Assembly: GCA_963836375.1 (NCBI GenBank)
Contig: CAWIJK010000001.1
Span: 248,001-312,000, forward strand
Origin: CAWIJK01 sp963836375
GTDB taxonomy: Bacteria > Actinomycetota > Acidimicrobiia > Acidimicrobiales > RAAP-2
Direction of reading: 5' to 3'
DNA: 64,000 bases
The translations under genes were made by a program, and so were the position numbers. Shown here in pieces: positions 1 to 8,405 of the stretch. Under the pieces are notes generated by a model that worked only from the letters and a program-made list of their open reading frames with translations, had not been told where the DNA came from and did no database searches. Within the stretch, counting starts at the first letter, position 1; every line of letters begins with the position of its first letter.

Positions 1-462
1 CTCGGGCGTGGTCACCGTGACCACGACGGCCGAGCCGGCATCCTGCAATCGCGCCACCACCTCGGCCGGCGGGCAGCCGAAGGTGAAGCTCACCACCCGA
101 ACCGGGTCGGCCAGCAGGATCGCCAACTTGGCTGTCCAGTCGTCGTCCTCCCAGCGGGCCGCACCCAGGGCGACGCCGAAGCGGTCGGCCTCGGGCCCGA
201 GCTCGGCCAGGTACCGCTCGAGGGCTTCGGGATCGGCCGACGGAGGCCGGGGCACGAACAGGTTCACCCCGAAGGGCTCCGCGCCGAGGCGGCGGGTGGC
301 GGCGATGTCCTGGGCCAGCTGGCCGGCCGTCCGGTAGCCGGCGGCCAGGAAGCCCAGACCGCCACCGGCCCCCACCGCGGCCACCAACTCGGGCGTCGAG
401 GGGCCCCCGGCCATCGGTGCGACGACGAGCGGGGTCCGCAGCAAACGGTCGAGTGTCGCCAT
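1..462 (-). CDS. Nitronate monooxygenase family flavoprotein, N-terminal part (cut by window edge)
   Basis: The complement from an ATG at 462 gives 154 codons that run off the window edge, so the C-terminal half is missing. The protein opens with 'TPLVVAPMAGG', the FMN-binding start of nitronate monooxygenase / 2-nitropropane dioxygenase TIM barrels, followed by an early Gly-rich 'GAGGGLGFLAAGY' turn and 'PFGVNLFVP', both typical of the family. Members oxidise alkyl nitronates with FMN and O2; FabK-type enoyl reductases share the fold and cannot be excluded without the C-terminus. A purine-rich GAGGGGA just upstream supports this start. It is transcribed away from the VOC gene at 774. Confidence 0.8.
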   Translation of the reverse strand, partial: MATLDRLLRTPLVVAPMAGGPSTPELVAAVGAGGGLGFLAAGYRTAGQLAQDIAATRRLGAEPFGVNLFVPRPPSADPEALERYLAELGPEADRFGVALGAARWEDDDWTAKLAILLADPVRVVSFTFGCPPAEVVARLQDAGSAVVVTVTTPE

Positions 463-773
463 CGCTCCCCTCACGGCACCGCCCGGGCCCGGTCGGCAGC
501 CGGCCCCGGCGGATTGCAGGACCCGCCGGGGCCGAACCGGTTGCCCGATGTGCTGCACCGCCGAACTTAGCTACTGGCGTCCCGGGCGCCATCACGGGCC
601 TTTGAACTGGGGTTTTCCCCCCAGAACCCCCGGAGCCCTCCGGGAGTCGGCCGTCGGCCGCGGGGCCCAGGGCCCCCGGTCCGGTCCCGGCCGGGCCCCG
701 AGACCCCGGGCCAGCTGACAGCCGGCACCCCATCGGCCATCATTCGGGTGGGCCGCCGGGCGATCGGAGGAGC
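463..773. other. Intergenic region between divergent genes, with two hairpins
   Basis: These 311 bases separate the leftward flavoprotein from the rightward VOC gene. I see no convincing coding frame. Two adjacent inverted repeats stand out. One is CTGGGG / CCCCAG around a TTTTCC loop at 607-624. The other is CCCGGAG / CTCCGGG with a 2-base loop at 629-644. They could be mRNA structure or regulator sites; no -35/-10 pair is clear. Confidence 0.4.
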
Positions 774-1214
774 ATGGACGTCGGCTTCGACCACGTGACC
801 CTCGCGGTCAGCGACCTCGACGGGGCGAAGCGATTCTTCGCCCTGCTCGGTTTCGACGAGGACAAAGAGGTCGTCGTGTCCGGACCCGAGATGTCCGCGT
901 ACATGGGCATCGAGGGATGGGAGGCCGAGCACGTGACCTTGGTGCTCACCGGAGCGCCGGTCCGCCAGGAGGTCCAGCTCCTCAGGTTCCACTCGCCGCC
1001 GATCAGGCTGGACGCGGCCAGTGGGGACCTGACCCGCACCGGGTTCAGCCACGTGTGCTTCCGGGTGTCGGACCTCGATGCCACCGTGGCCCGGGTCCGC
1101 TCGGGCGGCGTCCGGACACGCAACGAGATCATGGACTTCCACGACCGCCGGCTCGTGTTCTTGGAGGGACCAGACGGGGTCGTCGTCGAACTGGCCGAAT
1201 GGCGACGGCCTTGA
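774..1214 (+). CDS. VOC (glyoxalase/bleomycin resistance/dioxygenase) superfamily protein
   Basis: A 146-residue protein with two beta-alpha-beta-beta-beta modules. The four metal-ligand positions of the vicinal oxygen chelate fold can be picked out: H7 in 'FDHVTLAV', E66 in 'QEVQLLRF', H93 in 'GFSHVCFRV' and E139 in 'GVVVELAEW'. A metal-dependent lyase, isomerase or dioxygenase is therefore plausible, but the family is too diverse to name a substrate. The ATG is preceded by a good CGGAGGAG ribosome site. The protein is single-domain and of normal length, and the gene seems monocistronic. Confidence 0.85.
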   Translation: MDVGFDHVTLAVSDLDGAKRFFALLGFDEDKEVVVSGPEMSAYMGIEGWEAEHVTLVLTGAPVRQEVQLLRFHSPPIRLDAASGDLTRTGFSHVCFRVSDLDATVARVRSGGVRTRNEIMDFHDRRLVFLEGPDGVVVELAEWRRP

Positions 1215-1307
1215 GACCCACCTCGCACTGAGCCGGGGACCCGGTTCCCCGGCCGCTGGCTCGGACCGAGCCCTTCCAATCGCTTGACGCGGTGCCAGGA
1301 TGTGGGC

Positions 1308-3983
1308 GTGCCCAGGCCGACTCGTGCGTCGCCCCGCCGCGCCGGGTTACCGGGACCCCAACTCCGGCGGTGCGCCGGCGGGCTGGCCGCCGGGGTGTCG
1401 GCGGCCGTGGTGCTGACGGCGGGTTTCGCCCCGGGTGCGGGTGCCGCCCCGGCCCAGGTCCCCCGTTGGCCGACCGACGCGGCCTGGCAGCGCTACGTGG
1501 AGGCCCCGGCGAGCTCGGACGTCGAGCCGGTCCGCGTCGTCAGCACCTCGGGGGCGGTCAGCGGGGCGACGGCGCTCGTGCGCGGCGGTGCCCAGCATGG
1601 CGACGTCACCTTGACGATGGCCGCCGGGGGGCCGGCCCCCGACGTCGTCGTCGACTACGGCAAGGACGTCGGCGGCGTCCCGTACTTCGTCGTCGGGTCG
1701 GCGACCGGGGCCCCCAGCCTCCACTCGTCGTTCAGCGAGGGTTTTCAGTATCTCGGACCCGGCGGGGACGGCGGGCCAGCCATGAGCAGTGCGGGAGACC
1801 CCTCCCGGGCCGACGACCTGACAGCGGCGTCACCGGGGGTCCTCACGACAGGGCTGATCCAGGGCGGTGAGCGCTACGAGGAGATCGCCCTGAGCACGCC
1901 GGGCACGGTCACCCTCTCGTCGGTCGGCATTCGCTTCAGCGCCGCCCTGGCCCCCGCCCGGTCCTACCGAGGGTGGTTCGACTCGAGCTCCGAACAGCTG
2001 AACCGGATCTTCTACGACGGTGCCTACACCACCCAGCTCGACGAGTTGCCGGCCGGGACACTTCGGGCGCCCTGGCACATCGCCGGCGGGGCCCTCGAGG
2101 CCGACGGGGGCAACGGCGGCCTGCTCCGCCGGGGTGCCCGGTGGACCGACTACACCGTGTCCTTCGACGCGAAGGTCGTGGAGGGCCAAGCCGGCTGGCT
2201 GGTCCGGGCCAGGTCGTCGTCGTCGGGCTACCTCTTCTTCCTCGACGACGCCACCGACACCCAGGGAACCCCCGACACCCTGTCGGAGATCGCCTTCGGC
2301 CCGTCCGAGTACACCACGATCGCCGACGTCGCCCTGCCGGCGCCCATCGGGGCGGGGAGCTGGCACCACGTGAGCACCGTCGTCGCCGGCCCCATCGTCT
2401 CGACGTCGATCGACGGCCGGCCCGTGGCCCGATTCGACACCGGCTCGCTCCCGGCCGGGGCATCGGTCTACGACAGCGGCACCGTCGGCTTCTTGGTGCC
2501 CGGAACCCAGGCCTCGTACCGGGACCTCCGGGTGACCGCCCCCGACGGTGCCACCCTCTACGCCAACAGCCTGGCCCGATCCTCGGCGCTGGCCGGCTTC
2601 ACCGGCCCCGAGCTCTCCTCACCCGACGGACTCCCGGTGATCATGGACGGGGCCAAGCGCGACCGGGTGGTCTGGAGCGGCGATCTCGGCGTGGAGGGGC
2701 CCACCGTCTTCGACACCACCGCGGCCGACGACTACATCCGGGGGTCCCTCAAGCTCCTGGGGAGCTACCAGGAGCTGAGCGGCGAGTCGGGGGCTGACGT
2801 CCCCCCGACGGTCCCCCTCGGGACGTTTCCGGCGAGCGGTTACCCCTACTCGACCTCGTATTCGATGGACGAGGTCGACAACATCGCCACCTACTACCTC
2901 TACACGGGCGACCTCGGGTTCGTCCGGTCCGAGTGGCCGATGATCACCCGTGAGCTGGCCTACGACCGCTCACTGGTCGACGCACGGGGGCTGCTCGTCA
3001 CCGACGAGAGCGACGGGATGGACTGGGACTACTACGACGGGTCCAAGACCGGCGAGGTCACCGCCTTCAACGACATCTACTACGAGACCCTTCTCGACGC
3101 GGCGACGATGGCCGCCGCCCTCAACCTGGGCGCCCCGACAGCCACCTACCGCCAAGAGGCGGCCAGCCTCCGCTCGGCCATCAACCGGTACCTGTTCGAC
3201 CCGGCGACGGACCTCTACCCGGTGTCCAATCTCCAGCCGGGAACGGTCGCCCAGGACGCCGATTCGATGGCCGTGCTCTTCGGGGTCGCCCCGAGCGGCA
3301 AGGGCGCGGCGATCCTCGACGCCATGGGGCGGGCGCTGCCGACCACGCCCTACGGGACCCTGCCGTTCAGCGCCAACACCGGCTACGAGGAGGCGGTCAG
3401 CCCGTTCGTCACCAACGAGGAGCTCCAGGCCCTCTTCGGGGAGGGCGACACGGCGCCGGCGATGTCGATGCTCGAGACGCTCTGGGGCTACATGGACGGC
3501 CCCGGGCCCGACTTCACCGGGGCCGACTGGGAGGGGGTCGGTGCCGACGGGTCGCCGGACTTCGAGGGCTTCACCTCTCTGGCCCACGGATGGTCGACCG
3601 GTCCCACGGCCGATCTCTCGGCCTACGTCGTCGGGGTGCAGCCTTCGAGCGCCGGCTACCGGACCTGGACCGTGCGGCCCTCCCCGGGCTCGCTCGCCTG
3701 GGTGGAGGGCGACGTTCCCACCCCGCAGGGGACGATCGCGGTGCGCTGGGCCCAGGGCCGTCCCTCGGGACGCTTCGCCATGGAGGTGAGCGCCCCGCCG
3801 GGGACCAGGGGGACCATCTCGGTACCGGTCCCGGCCACCGGGGCGTCGGTGACCGTGCGGACCACCGGTCCGTCGCCGGTCGGCCCGACGACCAGATCGA
3901 TCGTCGCGCCGACCGGCGCCACCACCGTGAGCGTCCAGGCGGTGGGCGGGAGGACCTACCACCTCGTCGTGGTGCCCCGGTGA
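1308..3983 (+). CDS. Secreted GH78-like alpha-L-rhamnosidase family protein
   Basis: About 891 residues. A basic n-region and hydrophobic stretch ending '..GAGA-AP' near residue 45 form an export signal. A jelly-roll domain (about 245-400, with 'YTVSFDAKV', 'SWHHVST' and 'SIDGRPV') resembles a LamG/carbohydrate-binding insert. The (alpha/alpha)6 catalytic barrel follows, with 'DGAKRDRVVWSGDLG' (D447, D452, W456, D459) and the family C-terminal signature 'SLAHGWSTGPTADLSAYV'. Family members release terminal L-rhamnose. At the position four before the conserved Trp, where characterised GH78 enzymes have the acid Glu, this protein has Asp. I chose GTG 1308 because AGGA lies 7 nt before it; GTG 1302 or TTG 1284 are alternatives. 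Confidence 0.8.
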   Translation: MPRPTRASPRRAGLPGPQLRRCAGGLAAGVSAAVVLTAGFAPGAGAAPAQVPRWPTDAAWQRYVEAPASSDVEPVRVVSTSGAVSGATALVRGGAQHGDVTLTMAAGGPAPDVVVDYGKDVGGVPYFVVGSATGAPSLHSSFSEGFQYLGPGGDGGPAMSSAGDPSRADDLTAASPGVLTTGLIQGGERYEEIALSTPGTVTLSSVGIRFSAALAPARSYRGWFDSSSEQLNRIFYDGAYTTQLDELPAGTLRAPWHIAGGALEADGGNGGLLRRGARWTDYTVSFDAKVVEGQAGWLVRARSSSSGYLFFLDDATDTQGTPDTLSEIAFGPSEYTTIADVALPAPIGAGSWHHVSTVVAGPIVSTSIDGRPVARFDTGSLPAGASVYDSGTVGFLVPGTQASYRDLRVTAPDGATLYANSLARSSALAGFTGPELSSPDGLPVIMDGAKRDRVVWSGDLGVEGPTVFDTTAADDYIRGSLKLLGSYQELSGESGADVPPTVPLGTFPASGYPYSTSYSMDEVDNIATYYLYTGDLGFVRSEWPMITRELAYDRSLVDARGLLVTDESDGMDWDYYDGSKTGEVTAFNDIYYETLLDAATMAAALNLGAPTATYRQEAASLRSAINRYLFDPATDLYPVSNLQPGTVAQDADSMAVLFGVAPSGKGAAILDAMGRALPTTPYGTLPFSANTGYEEAVSPFVTNEELQALFGEGDTAPAMSMLETLWGYMDGPGPDFTGADWEGVGADGSPDFEGFTSLAHGWSTGPTADLSAYVVGVQPSSAGYRTWTVRPSPGSLAWVEGDVPTPQGTIAVRWAQGRPSGRFAMEVSAPPGTRGTISVPVPATGASVTVRTTGPSPVGPTTRSIVAPTGATTVSVQAVGGRTYHLVVVPR

Positions 3984-4022
3984 GGACCCGGCGCCTCGGG
4001 CGACCTCGGGCGGCGTGAGGGG

Positions 4023-6272
4023 TTAGCCGACTGAGGCCGGGGTGACCTCGTAGAGTGTCCCGCCCGAGTTGGTCCCGTAGGCGCTCGACGGCACCTTGGT
4101 GCCGTGGGCCGTCACCCACTGGTCCACGGCGGAGACCGTCGCACTGCCCCCCGGCCCGCCGGCGCCAGTGGTGCCGCCCGGACCGGTCCCCGTCCGACCG
4201 AGGGCCCCCGGTGGGCCCGAGCCGCCGAGCCCGGGGAGGGACCCCCCGGCGCCGGCGCCGCCGGCGCCCGGGGGAACGGCCCCCAGTCCCGCGCCACCCG
4301 GTCCGCCGGCGCCGAGCCCGCCGGTGCCGAGCCCGCCGGCGCCGAGCCCGCCGGTGCCCACTCCTCTTGGACCGAGACCCCCGGCACCGGGACCCGAGCC
4401 CCCACCTCCCGGTGCGCCACCGCCGGTGCCCACGAGGACGTAACGGATCTTTCCTTCGGCGACCAGCTTCTTGAAGGCGGCCACGGTCGGCCAAGGGTCA
4501 GAGCCGTTGAACCCACCCATCGACATGACCGGCTCGCCGGTGGCCAACTCGATCGGGGCGGCGGTCATCGAACCGTTCGCCGCCACCAGCCAGGTGGCCC
4601 CGTCGCGATGGGCGACGAGGTAACGGTCGAGACCGCTCGCCGCGCTGGACTGTCCGCCGCCGGCGGGTACGCCGCCGGCGGCCGCCGCACCCGGGCCCCC
4701 GAAGGCCCGGCCCCCAGTCGGTCCGAACCCGACCCCGGCGCCCGAGATCGCCGGGCCGGCCTCGGGATCGCCACCCGAGGGCGACTGGCCGAGGGTGGTG
4801 AGGGCGTAGGCGGCCGGGCCGGCCAGGACCACGGCGACGGCCAGGCACCCGGCGGCGGTGGCGAACCAGCGCCGGCCGACGGCGCCGAAGAGGTGCAGGC
4901 CGATGGCCAGGGCCGCCAGCAGGCCGCCGATGACGACGGCGGTGGCCAGTCCGGGGTCGTAGCCCGGGGTGCGACCGAGGAGGTCGGCGGCCAGGAGGGC
5001 CGTGGCGAGGACCGCCGCCGGGAGGACCCAGGCCCACCAGCGAGAGGTCCGGCCGAGCCGCCACAGGGCCACCGAGCCGGCCCCGGCCAACGCGGCCAGC
5101 GCGGGGGCCAGGGCCACCGTGTAGTACGGGTGGAAGATCCCCTGTGCCTCGCTGAACACGGCGAGGGTGACGAGCGCCCAGCCGCCCCACAGGACGTAGC
5201 CGGCCCGCCCGAGGTCGGTGCGCCCGCCTCGGCGGGTCAGCCAGAGCCCGGCCACCAGGCCGATCAGGGCCAGGGGCAACAACCAGGCGATCTGACCGCC
5301 CAGCTCGGTGTTGAACATCCGCAGGATCCCGCTCGAGCCGGCGAACGTGCTGGCGCCCCCGCCGGGCGCGCCGCCCCCTCCGCCGAAGATCCGGGCGAAC
5401 CCGTTGTACCCGAAGATGAGGTTGAGCTCGGAGTTGTCGGTGCTCCCGCCCACGTAGGGACGGGAGCCCGCCGGCCAGAGCTCGACCAGGGCCACCCACC
5501 AGCCGGCCGAGACCACCAGGGCCAGGCCGGCCCAGAGCAGTTGGACCAGTCGACGACCGAGCTTGGCCGGCCCGAAGAGGAGGTACACCAGGCCGAAGGC
5601 GGGCAGCACGATCAGCGCCTGGAGCATCTTGGTCGTGAAGGCCAGGCCCAGCACCGAGCCGCAGGCCACGAGCTTCCACGTCCGGGCGGTCTCGAGCGCC
5701 GACCACAGGGCCCAGGCGGCGGCGACCAGGAGCAGGGTCAAGAAGGCGTCGGGGTTGTTGTAGCGGAACATGAGCACGGCGACCGGCGTGACGGCCATCG
5801 CCGTCGCCGCCAGCACCGCCGCCAGCTCCCCGGCGAACCGGCGGACCAGGTGGTAGAGGATCAGGACGGTGGCCACCCCGGCCAGTGCCTCGGGGAGCAG
5901 CATGCTCCACGTCGAGAAGCCGAACAGCCGGCCCGAGAGCTCCATCACCCACAGCGACGCCGGCGGCTTGTCCACGGTGATGAACGACGCCCGGTCGAAG
6001 GACCCGAACAAGAACGCCTTCCAGCTCTCGGTGCCGCTCTTGACCGCAGCGGCATAGAACGTGTTGCCCATGCCCACCCGTGAGAGGTCCCAGGTGTAGA
6101 GCACCGTGGCCAGCACGGCGATGGCGGCCCGTGCCGGGAGCGACCAGGCCGGCCGGCCGTCGCGCACCCACCAGCGGGTCGCCCCCCGGCGGTCGGGGGT
6201 GTCGGCCGGGGGCGCCGGCGGGACGCTCGGGGTGCGAAGCGGCGGCGAGGTGGGCTCGAGGGCCACGCTCAC
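4023..6272 (-). CDS. GT39 (PMT/ArnT-like) membrane glycosyltransferase with Gly-rich insert
   Basis: A 749-residue polytopic membrane protein of the dolichyl/polyprenyl-phosphate-sugar-dependent glycosyltransferase family 39. The first extracytoplasmic loop carries 'FITVDKPPASLW', the usual Asp-Lys-Pro-Pro region, and about 11-12 hydrophobic segments follow. The C-terminal soluble part ('ATWLVAANGSM', 'KIRYVLVGTGGG', 'VDQWVTAHGT') is interrupted at 4165-4430 by about 90 residues of near-pure Gly/Ala/Leu/Pro repeats. It would transfer a sugar from a polyprenyl-phosphate donor to a protein or lipid outside the membrane. The GTG start overlaps the stop of the upstream GT2-GtrA gene (GTGA), so the two are probably translationally coupled. 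Confidence 0.88.
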   Translation of the reverse strand: MSVALEPTSPPLRTPSVPPAPPADTPDRRGATRWWVRDGRPAWSLPARAAIAVLATVLYTWDLSRVGMGNTFYAAAVKSGTESWKAFLFGSFDRASFITVDKPPASLWVMELSGRLFGFSTWSMLLPEALAGVATVLILYHLVRRFAGELAAVLAATAMAVTPVAVLMFRYNNPDAFLTLLLVAAAWALWSALETARTWKLVACGSVLGLAFTTKMLQALIVLPAFGLVYLLFGPAKLGRRLVQLLWAGLALVVSAGWWVALVELWPAGSRPYVGGSTDNSELNLIFGYNGFARIFGGGGGAPGGGASTFAGSSGILRMFNTELGGQIAWLLPLALIGLVAGLWLTRRGGRTDLGRAGYVLWGGWALVTLAVFSEAQGIFHPYYTVALAPALAALAGAGSVALWRLGRTSRWWAWVLPAAVLATALLAADLLGRTPGYDPGLATAVVIGGLLAALAIGLHLFGAVGRRWFATAAGCLAVAVVLAGPAAYALTTLGQSPSGGDPEAGPAISGAGVGFGPTGGRAFGGPGAAAAGGVPAGGGQSSAASGLDRYLVAHRDGATWLVAANGSMTAAPIELATGEPVMSMGGFNGSDPWPTVAAFKKLVAEGKIRYVLVGTGGGAPGGGGSGPGAGGLGPRGVGTGGLGAGGLGTGGLGAGGPGGAGLGAVPPGAGGAGAGGSLPGLGGSGPPGALGRTGTGPGGTTGAGGPGGSATVSAVDQWVTAHGTKVPSSAYGTNSGGTLYEVTPASVG
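4165..4430. repeat. Low-complexity Gly-rich coding repeats
   Basis: Imperfect 15- and 30-base units of the type CCGCCGGTGCCGAGC / CCGCCGGCGCCGAGC (clearest at 4310-4360) encode Gly-Leu-Gly-Ala-Gly-Gly / Gly-Leu-Gly-Thr-Gly-Gly runs inside the extracytoplasmic C-terminal domain of the GT39 protein. Such arrays are prone to length change. Confidence 0.7.
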
Positions 6273-7519
6273 GGCAGGCTCCTGGCGTCGGCGGTCGGGT
6301 CGCCATCAGACGGTGCCCCCAGGTCCCGCAGATGGGCCCGGAAGACCCAGGCCCGCAGGAGGACGAAACGACAGAAGGCGGCCACCGCTGTCGCGGCGAC
6401 CAGGGCGACGACCTCGGCCGTGACCGAGGTGGGGAGGAGCTGGTCCACCATGGCCAGGGCGGCGGTGGTCAGCGCGAGGCTCGTCCCGAACACCGCGGTG
6501 ACGCCGGAGATGGCGGTCCGCACCCCGATCACCCCCTGTCCACCGAAGCTGACGTAGCGGTGGGCGACGGCGTTGGCCACCGTGCACAGCGCCAGTGCGA
6601 CCACATTGGCCAGGTACTGGCCGAGGGCGCCGCGCAGCCCGACGAACAGGCCGATGTAGACCACCGTGCTGACGATCCCGACCCCGGCGAACCGCCGGAG
6701 TGACCCGGCATTCCCCGGGCGGCGGGCGGACCGCGCGGCGGCCGGGGCTGAGCGGCGGGAGCGCATGAGCCTCCAGACACCCTTGAGGTCCTCGACGGCC
6801 GTCCGGCCGATGTCGACACGCGAATCGGGATCGTCGGCCCAGTCCACCGGCACCTCGTGGATCCGCAGTCCGTGGCGCTCGGCCTGAACCAGCAGCTCGG
6901 TGTCAAAGAACCACTGCTCGTCGTGCACCAGCGGCAGAAGTTCACGGGCGGCGTCGGCCCGCAAGGCCTTGAAGCCGCACTGGGCGTCCGAGAAGCCGTT
7001 GTGCAGGGCGGCCCGGACGATCAGGTTGTAGGCGCGCGAGATCAGCTCCCGCTTGGGACCGCGGACGACGTTGGCCCCCGGCGCCAGCCTGGTCCCGATG
7101 GCCACGTCGCTGTGGCCCGAGACGAGCGGTGCCACCAGGGGGAGTAGGGCGTCGAGGTCGGTCGCCAGGTCGACGTCCATGTAGGCCACGATGGCCGCGT
7201 CGCTGGCCGACCAGGCGGCCCGCAGGGCGCGGCCACGACCCTTCTCGTCGAGGTGCAGGGCCCGCACTCCGGACACGGTGCCGGCGAGCTCCAGGGCACA
7301 GGCCCACGTGTCGTCGGTGCTGGCGTTGTCGGCGATCGTCACCACCGCCGGAAACGGGAATCGCCGGTCCAGGTACTCGCGTAGACGTCGCACGCTCTCG
7401 GCCAGGGCCGCCTGTTCGTTGTAGACCGGGATCACGATCTCGACCGACCGGGCGGCCGGAGCAGGAGCCGCGGCGTCCCCGGCGGCGGGCAGCGGCGCTC
7501 GTTGTGGGGCGATGGTCAC
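6269..7519 (-). CDS. GT2 glycosyltransferase - GtrA fusion (polyprenyl-phosphate sugar synthase/flippase type)
   Basis: A 416-residue fusion. Residues about 25-250 are a GT-A domain like dolichyl-phosphate mannose synthase, with 'IVIPVYNE', 'ADNASTDDT', the metal-binding 'YMDVDLATD' and 'DAQCGFKAL'. Residues about 275-405 are a GtrA domain of four membrane segments starting 'LRRFAGVGIVS'. The first part would make a polyprenyl-phosphate sugar and the second help move it across the membrane, handing it to the GT39 enzyme encoded next. I start at GTG 7519 because upstream in-frame sequence is low-quality Arg/Pro/Gly and would reach the divergent response-regulator gene. Confidence 0.85.
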   Translation of the reverse strand: MTIAPQRAPLPAAGDAAAPAPAARSVEIVIPVYNEQAALAESVRRLREYLDRRFPFPAVVTIADNASTDDTWACALELAGTVSGVRALHLDEKGRGRALRAAWSASDAAIVAYMDVDLATDLDALLPLVAPLVSGHSDVAIGTRLAPGANVVRGPKRELISRAYNLIVRAALHNGFSDAQCGFKALRADAARELLPLVHDEQWFFDTELLVQAERHGLRIHEVPVDWADDPDSRVDIGRTAVEDLKGVWRLMRSRRSAPAAARSARRPGNAGSLRRFAGVGIVSTVVYIGLFVGLRGALGQYLANVVALALCTVANAVAHRYVSFGGQGVIGVRTAISGVTAVFGTSLALTTAALAMVDQLLPTSVTAEVVALVAATAVAAFCRFVLLRAWVFRAHLRDLGAPSDGDPTADARSLP

Positions 7520-7709
7520 TGGCGCAGTGTGCGCCCTCGGGGTAAGGCGCCGGCCAGAGCCAGTTGTGAGCCCCCTGTGAATCTCGCCCGGCGGCCCGGC
7601 CCCAGGGATGCGAGCGCCCCCGGTTCGGCCCGGCGGACTCCGTGCCCGCCCCCCGGGGACCGCCTCCACGGGGACCCACCGCGCACGGCGGCGCACTAGG
7701 AATGTGGCC

Positions 7710-8405
7710 ATGGAAGGCGGCGGAGCCCGGCCCCACGTCCTGGTGGCCGAGGACGACCGGGCGACCCGGGAGGCGGTGACCCTGGCCCTCGACCTCGAGG
7801 GTTACCGGGTCAGCGCGGTGAGCGACGGCGCGGAGGCCCTCGAGCAACACGGCGCCGAGGCTGCGGACGTCATCATCTTGGACGTCATGATGCCCGAGGT
7901 CGACGGGCTCAGCGCGTGCCGGCGCCTGCGGGCTGCGGGCGACCGCACACCGATCCTGATGCTGACCGCCCGGAGCGAGGTCTCCGACCGCGTCTCGGGT
8001 CTCGACGCCGGAGCGGACGACTATCTGACCAAGCCGTTCGCCCTCGACGAGTTCCTGGCCCGGATCAGGGCGCTCGTCCGTCGTAGCGCCCCCGATCAGC
8101 CCCCCGACATCCTCGTCGCCGGCGACCTCTCGGTCGACGGCCCCAGCCGCCGGGCGTTCCGGGGGGAGCGCGAGCTCGAACTGACCAAGACCGAGTTCGA
8201 CCTGCTGGAGCTGCTCGCTCGCAATGTGGGCCAGGTGCTGGGCCACACCACGATCTACGAGCGGATCTGGGGCTACGACTTCGGGGCCGACTCCAAGAAC
8301 CTCGCCGTGTACGTGGGCTACCTGCGGCGCAAGACCGAAGAGTCGGGCGAGCAGCGTCTCATCCACACCGTGCGGGGCGTCGGATACACCCTGCGGGTCC
8401 CGTGA
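7710..8405 (+). CDS. OmpR/MprA-type response regulator
   Basis: 231 residues. The receiver domain (8-120) has the acidic pocket ED at 14-15, phospho-acceptor D58 in 'VIILDVMMPEVDG', and the Thr and Lys of 'ILMLTARS' and 'YLTKPF'. A winged-helix Trans_reg_C domain follows (about 135-228), with 'LTKTEFDLLELLARN' and 'IHTVRGVGYTLR'. ATG 7710 is favoured; GTG 7704 is possible. The stop overlaps the kinase GTG (GTGA), giving a coupled two-component pair. The gene is divergent from the GT2-GtrA gene, with 190 bases between them for both promoters. It resembles MprA of mycobacteria, but the targets here are unknown. Confidence 0.92.
   Translation: MEGGGARPHVLVAEDDRATREAVTLALDLEGYRVSAVSDGAEALEQHGAEAADVIILDVMMPEVDGLSACRRLRAAGDRTPILMLTARSEVSDRVSGLDAGADDYLTKPFALDEFLARIRALVRRSAPDQPPDILVAGDLSVDGPSRRAFRGERELELTKTEFDLLELLARNVGQVLGHTTIYERIWGYDFGADSKNLAVYVGYLRRKTEESGEQRLIHTVRGVGYTLRVP

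Noticed and set aside
4104..6083. Long plus-strand open frame (659 codons) opposite the GT39 gene
   Set aside because: It is Gly/Arg/Pro/Gln-rich shadow sequence with no family motif, lying exactly antisense to a clear membrane glycosyltransferase; a GC-rich third-position effect.
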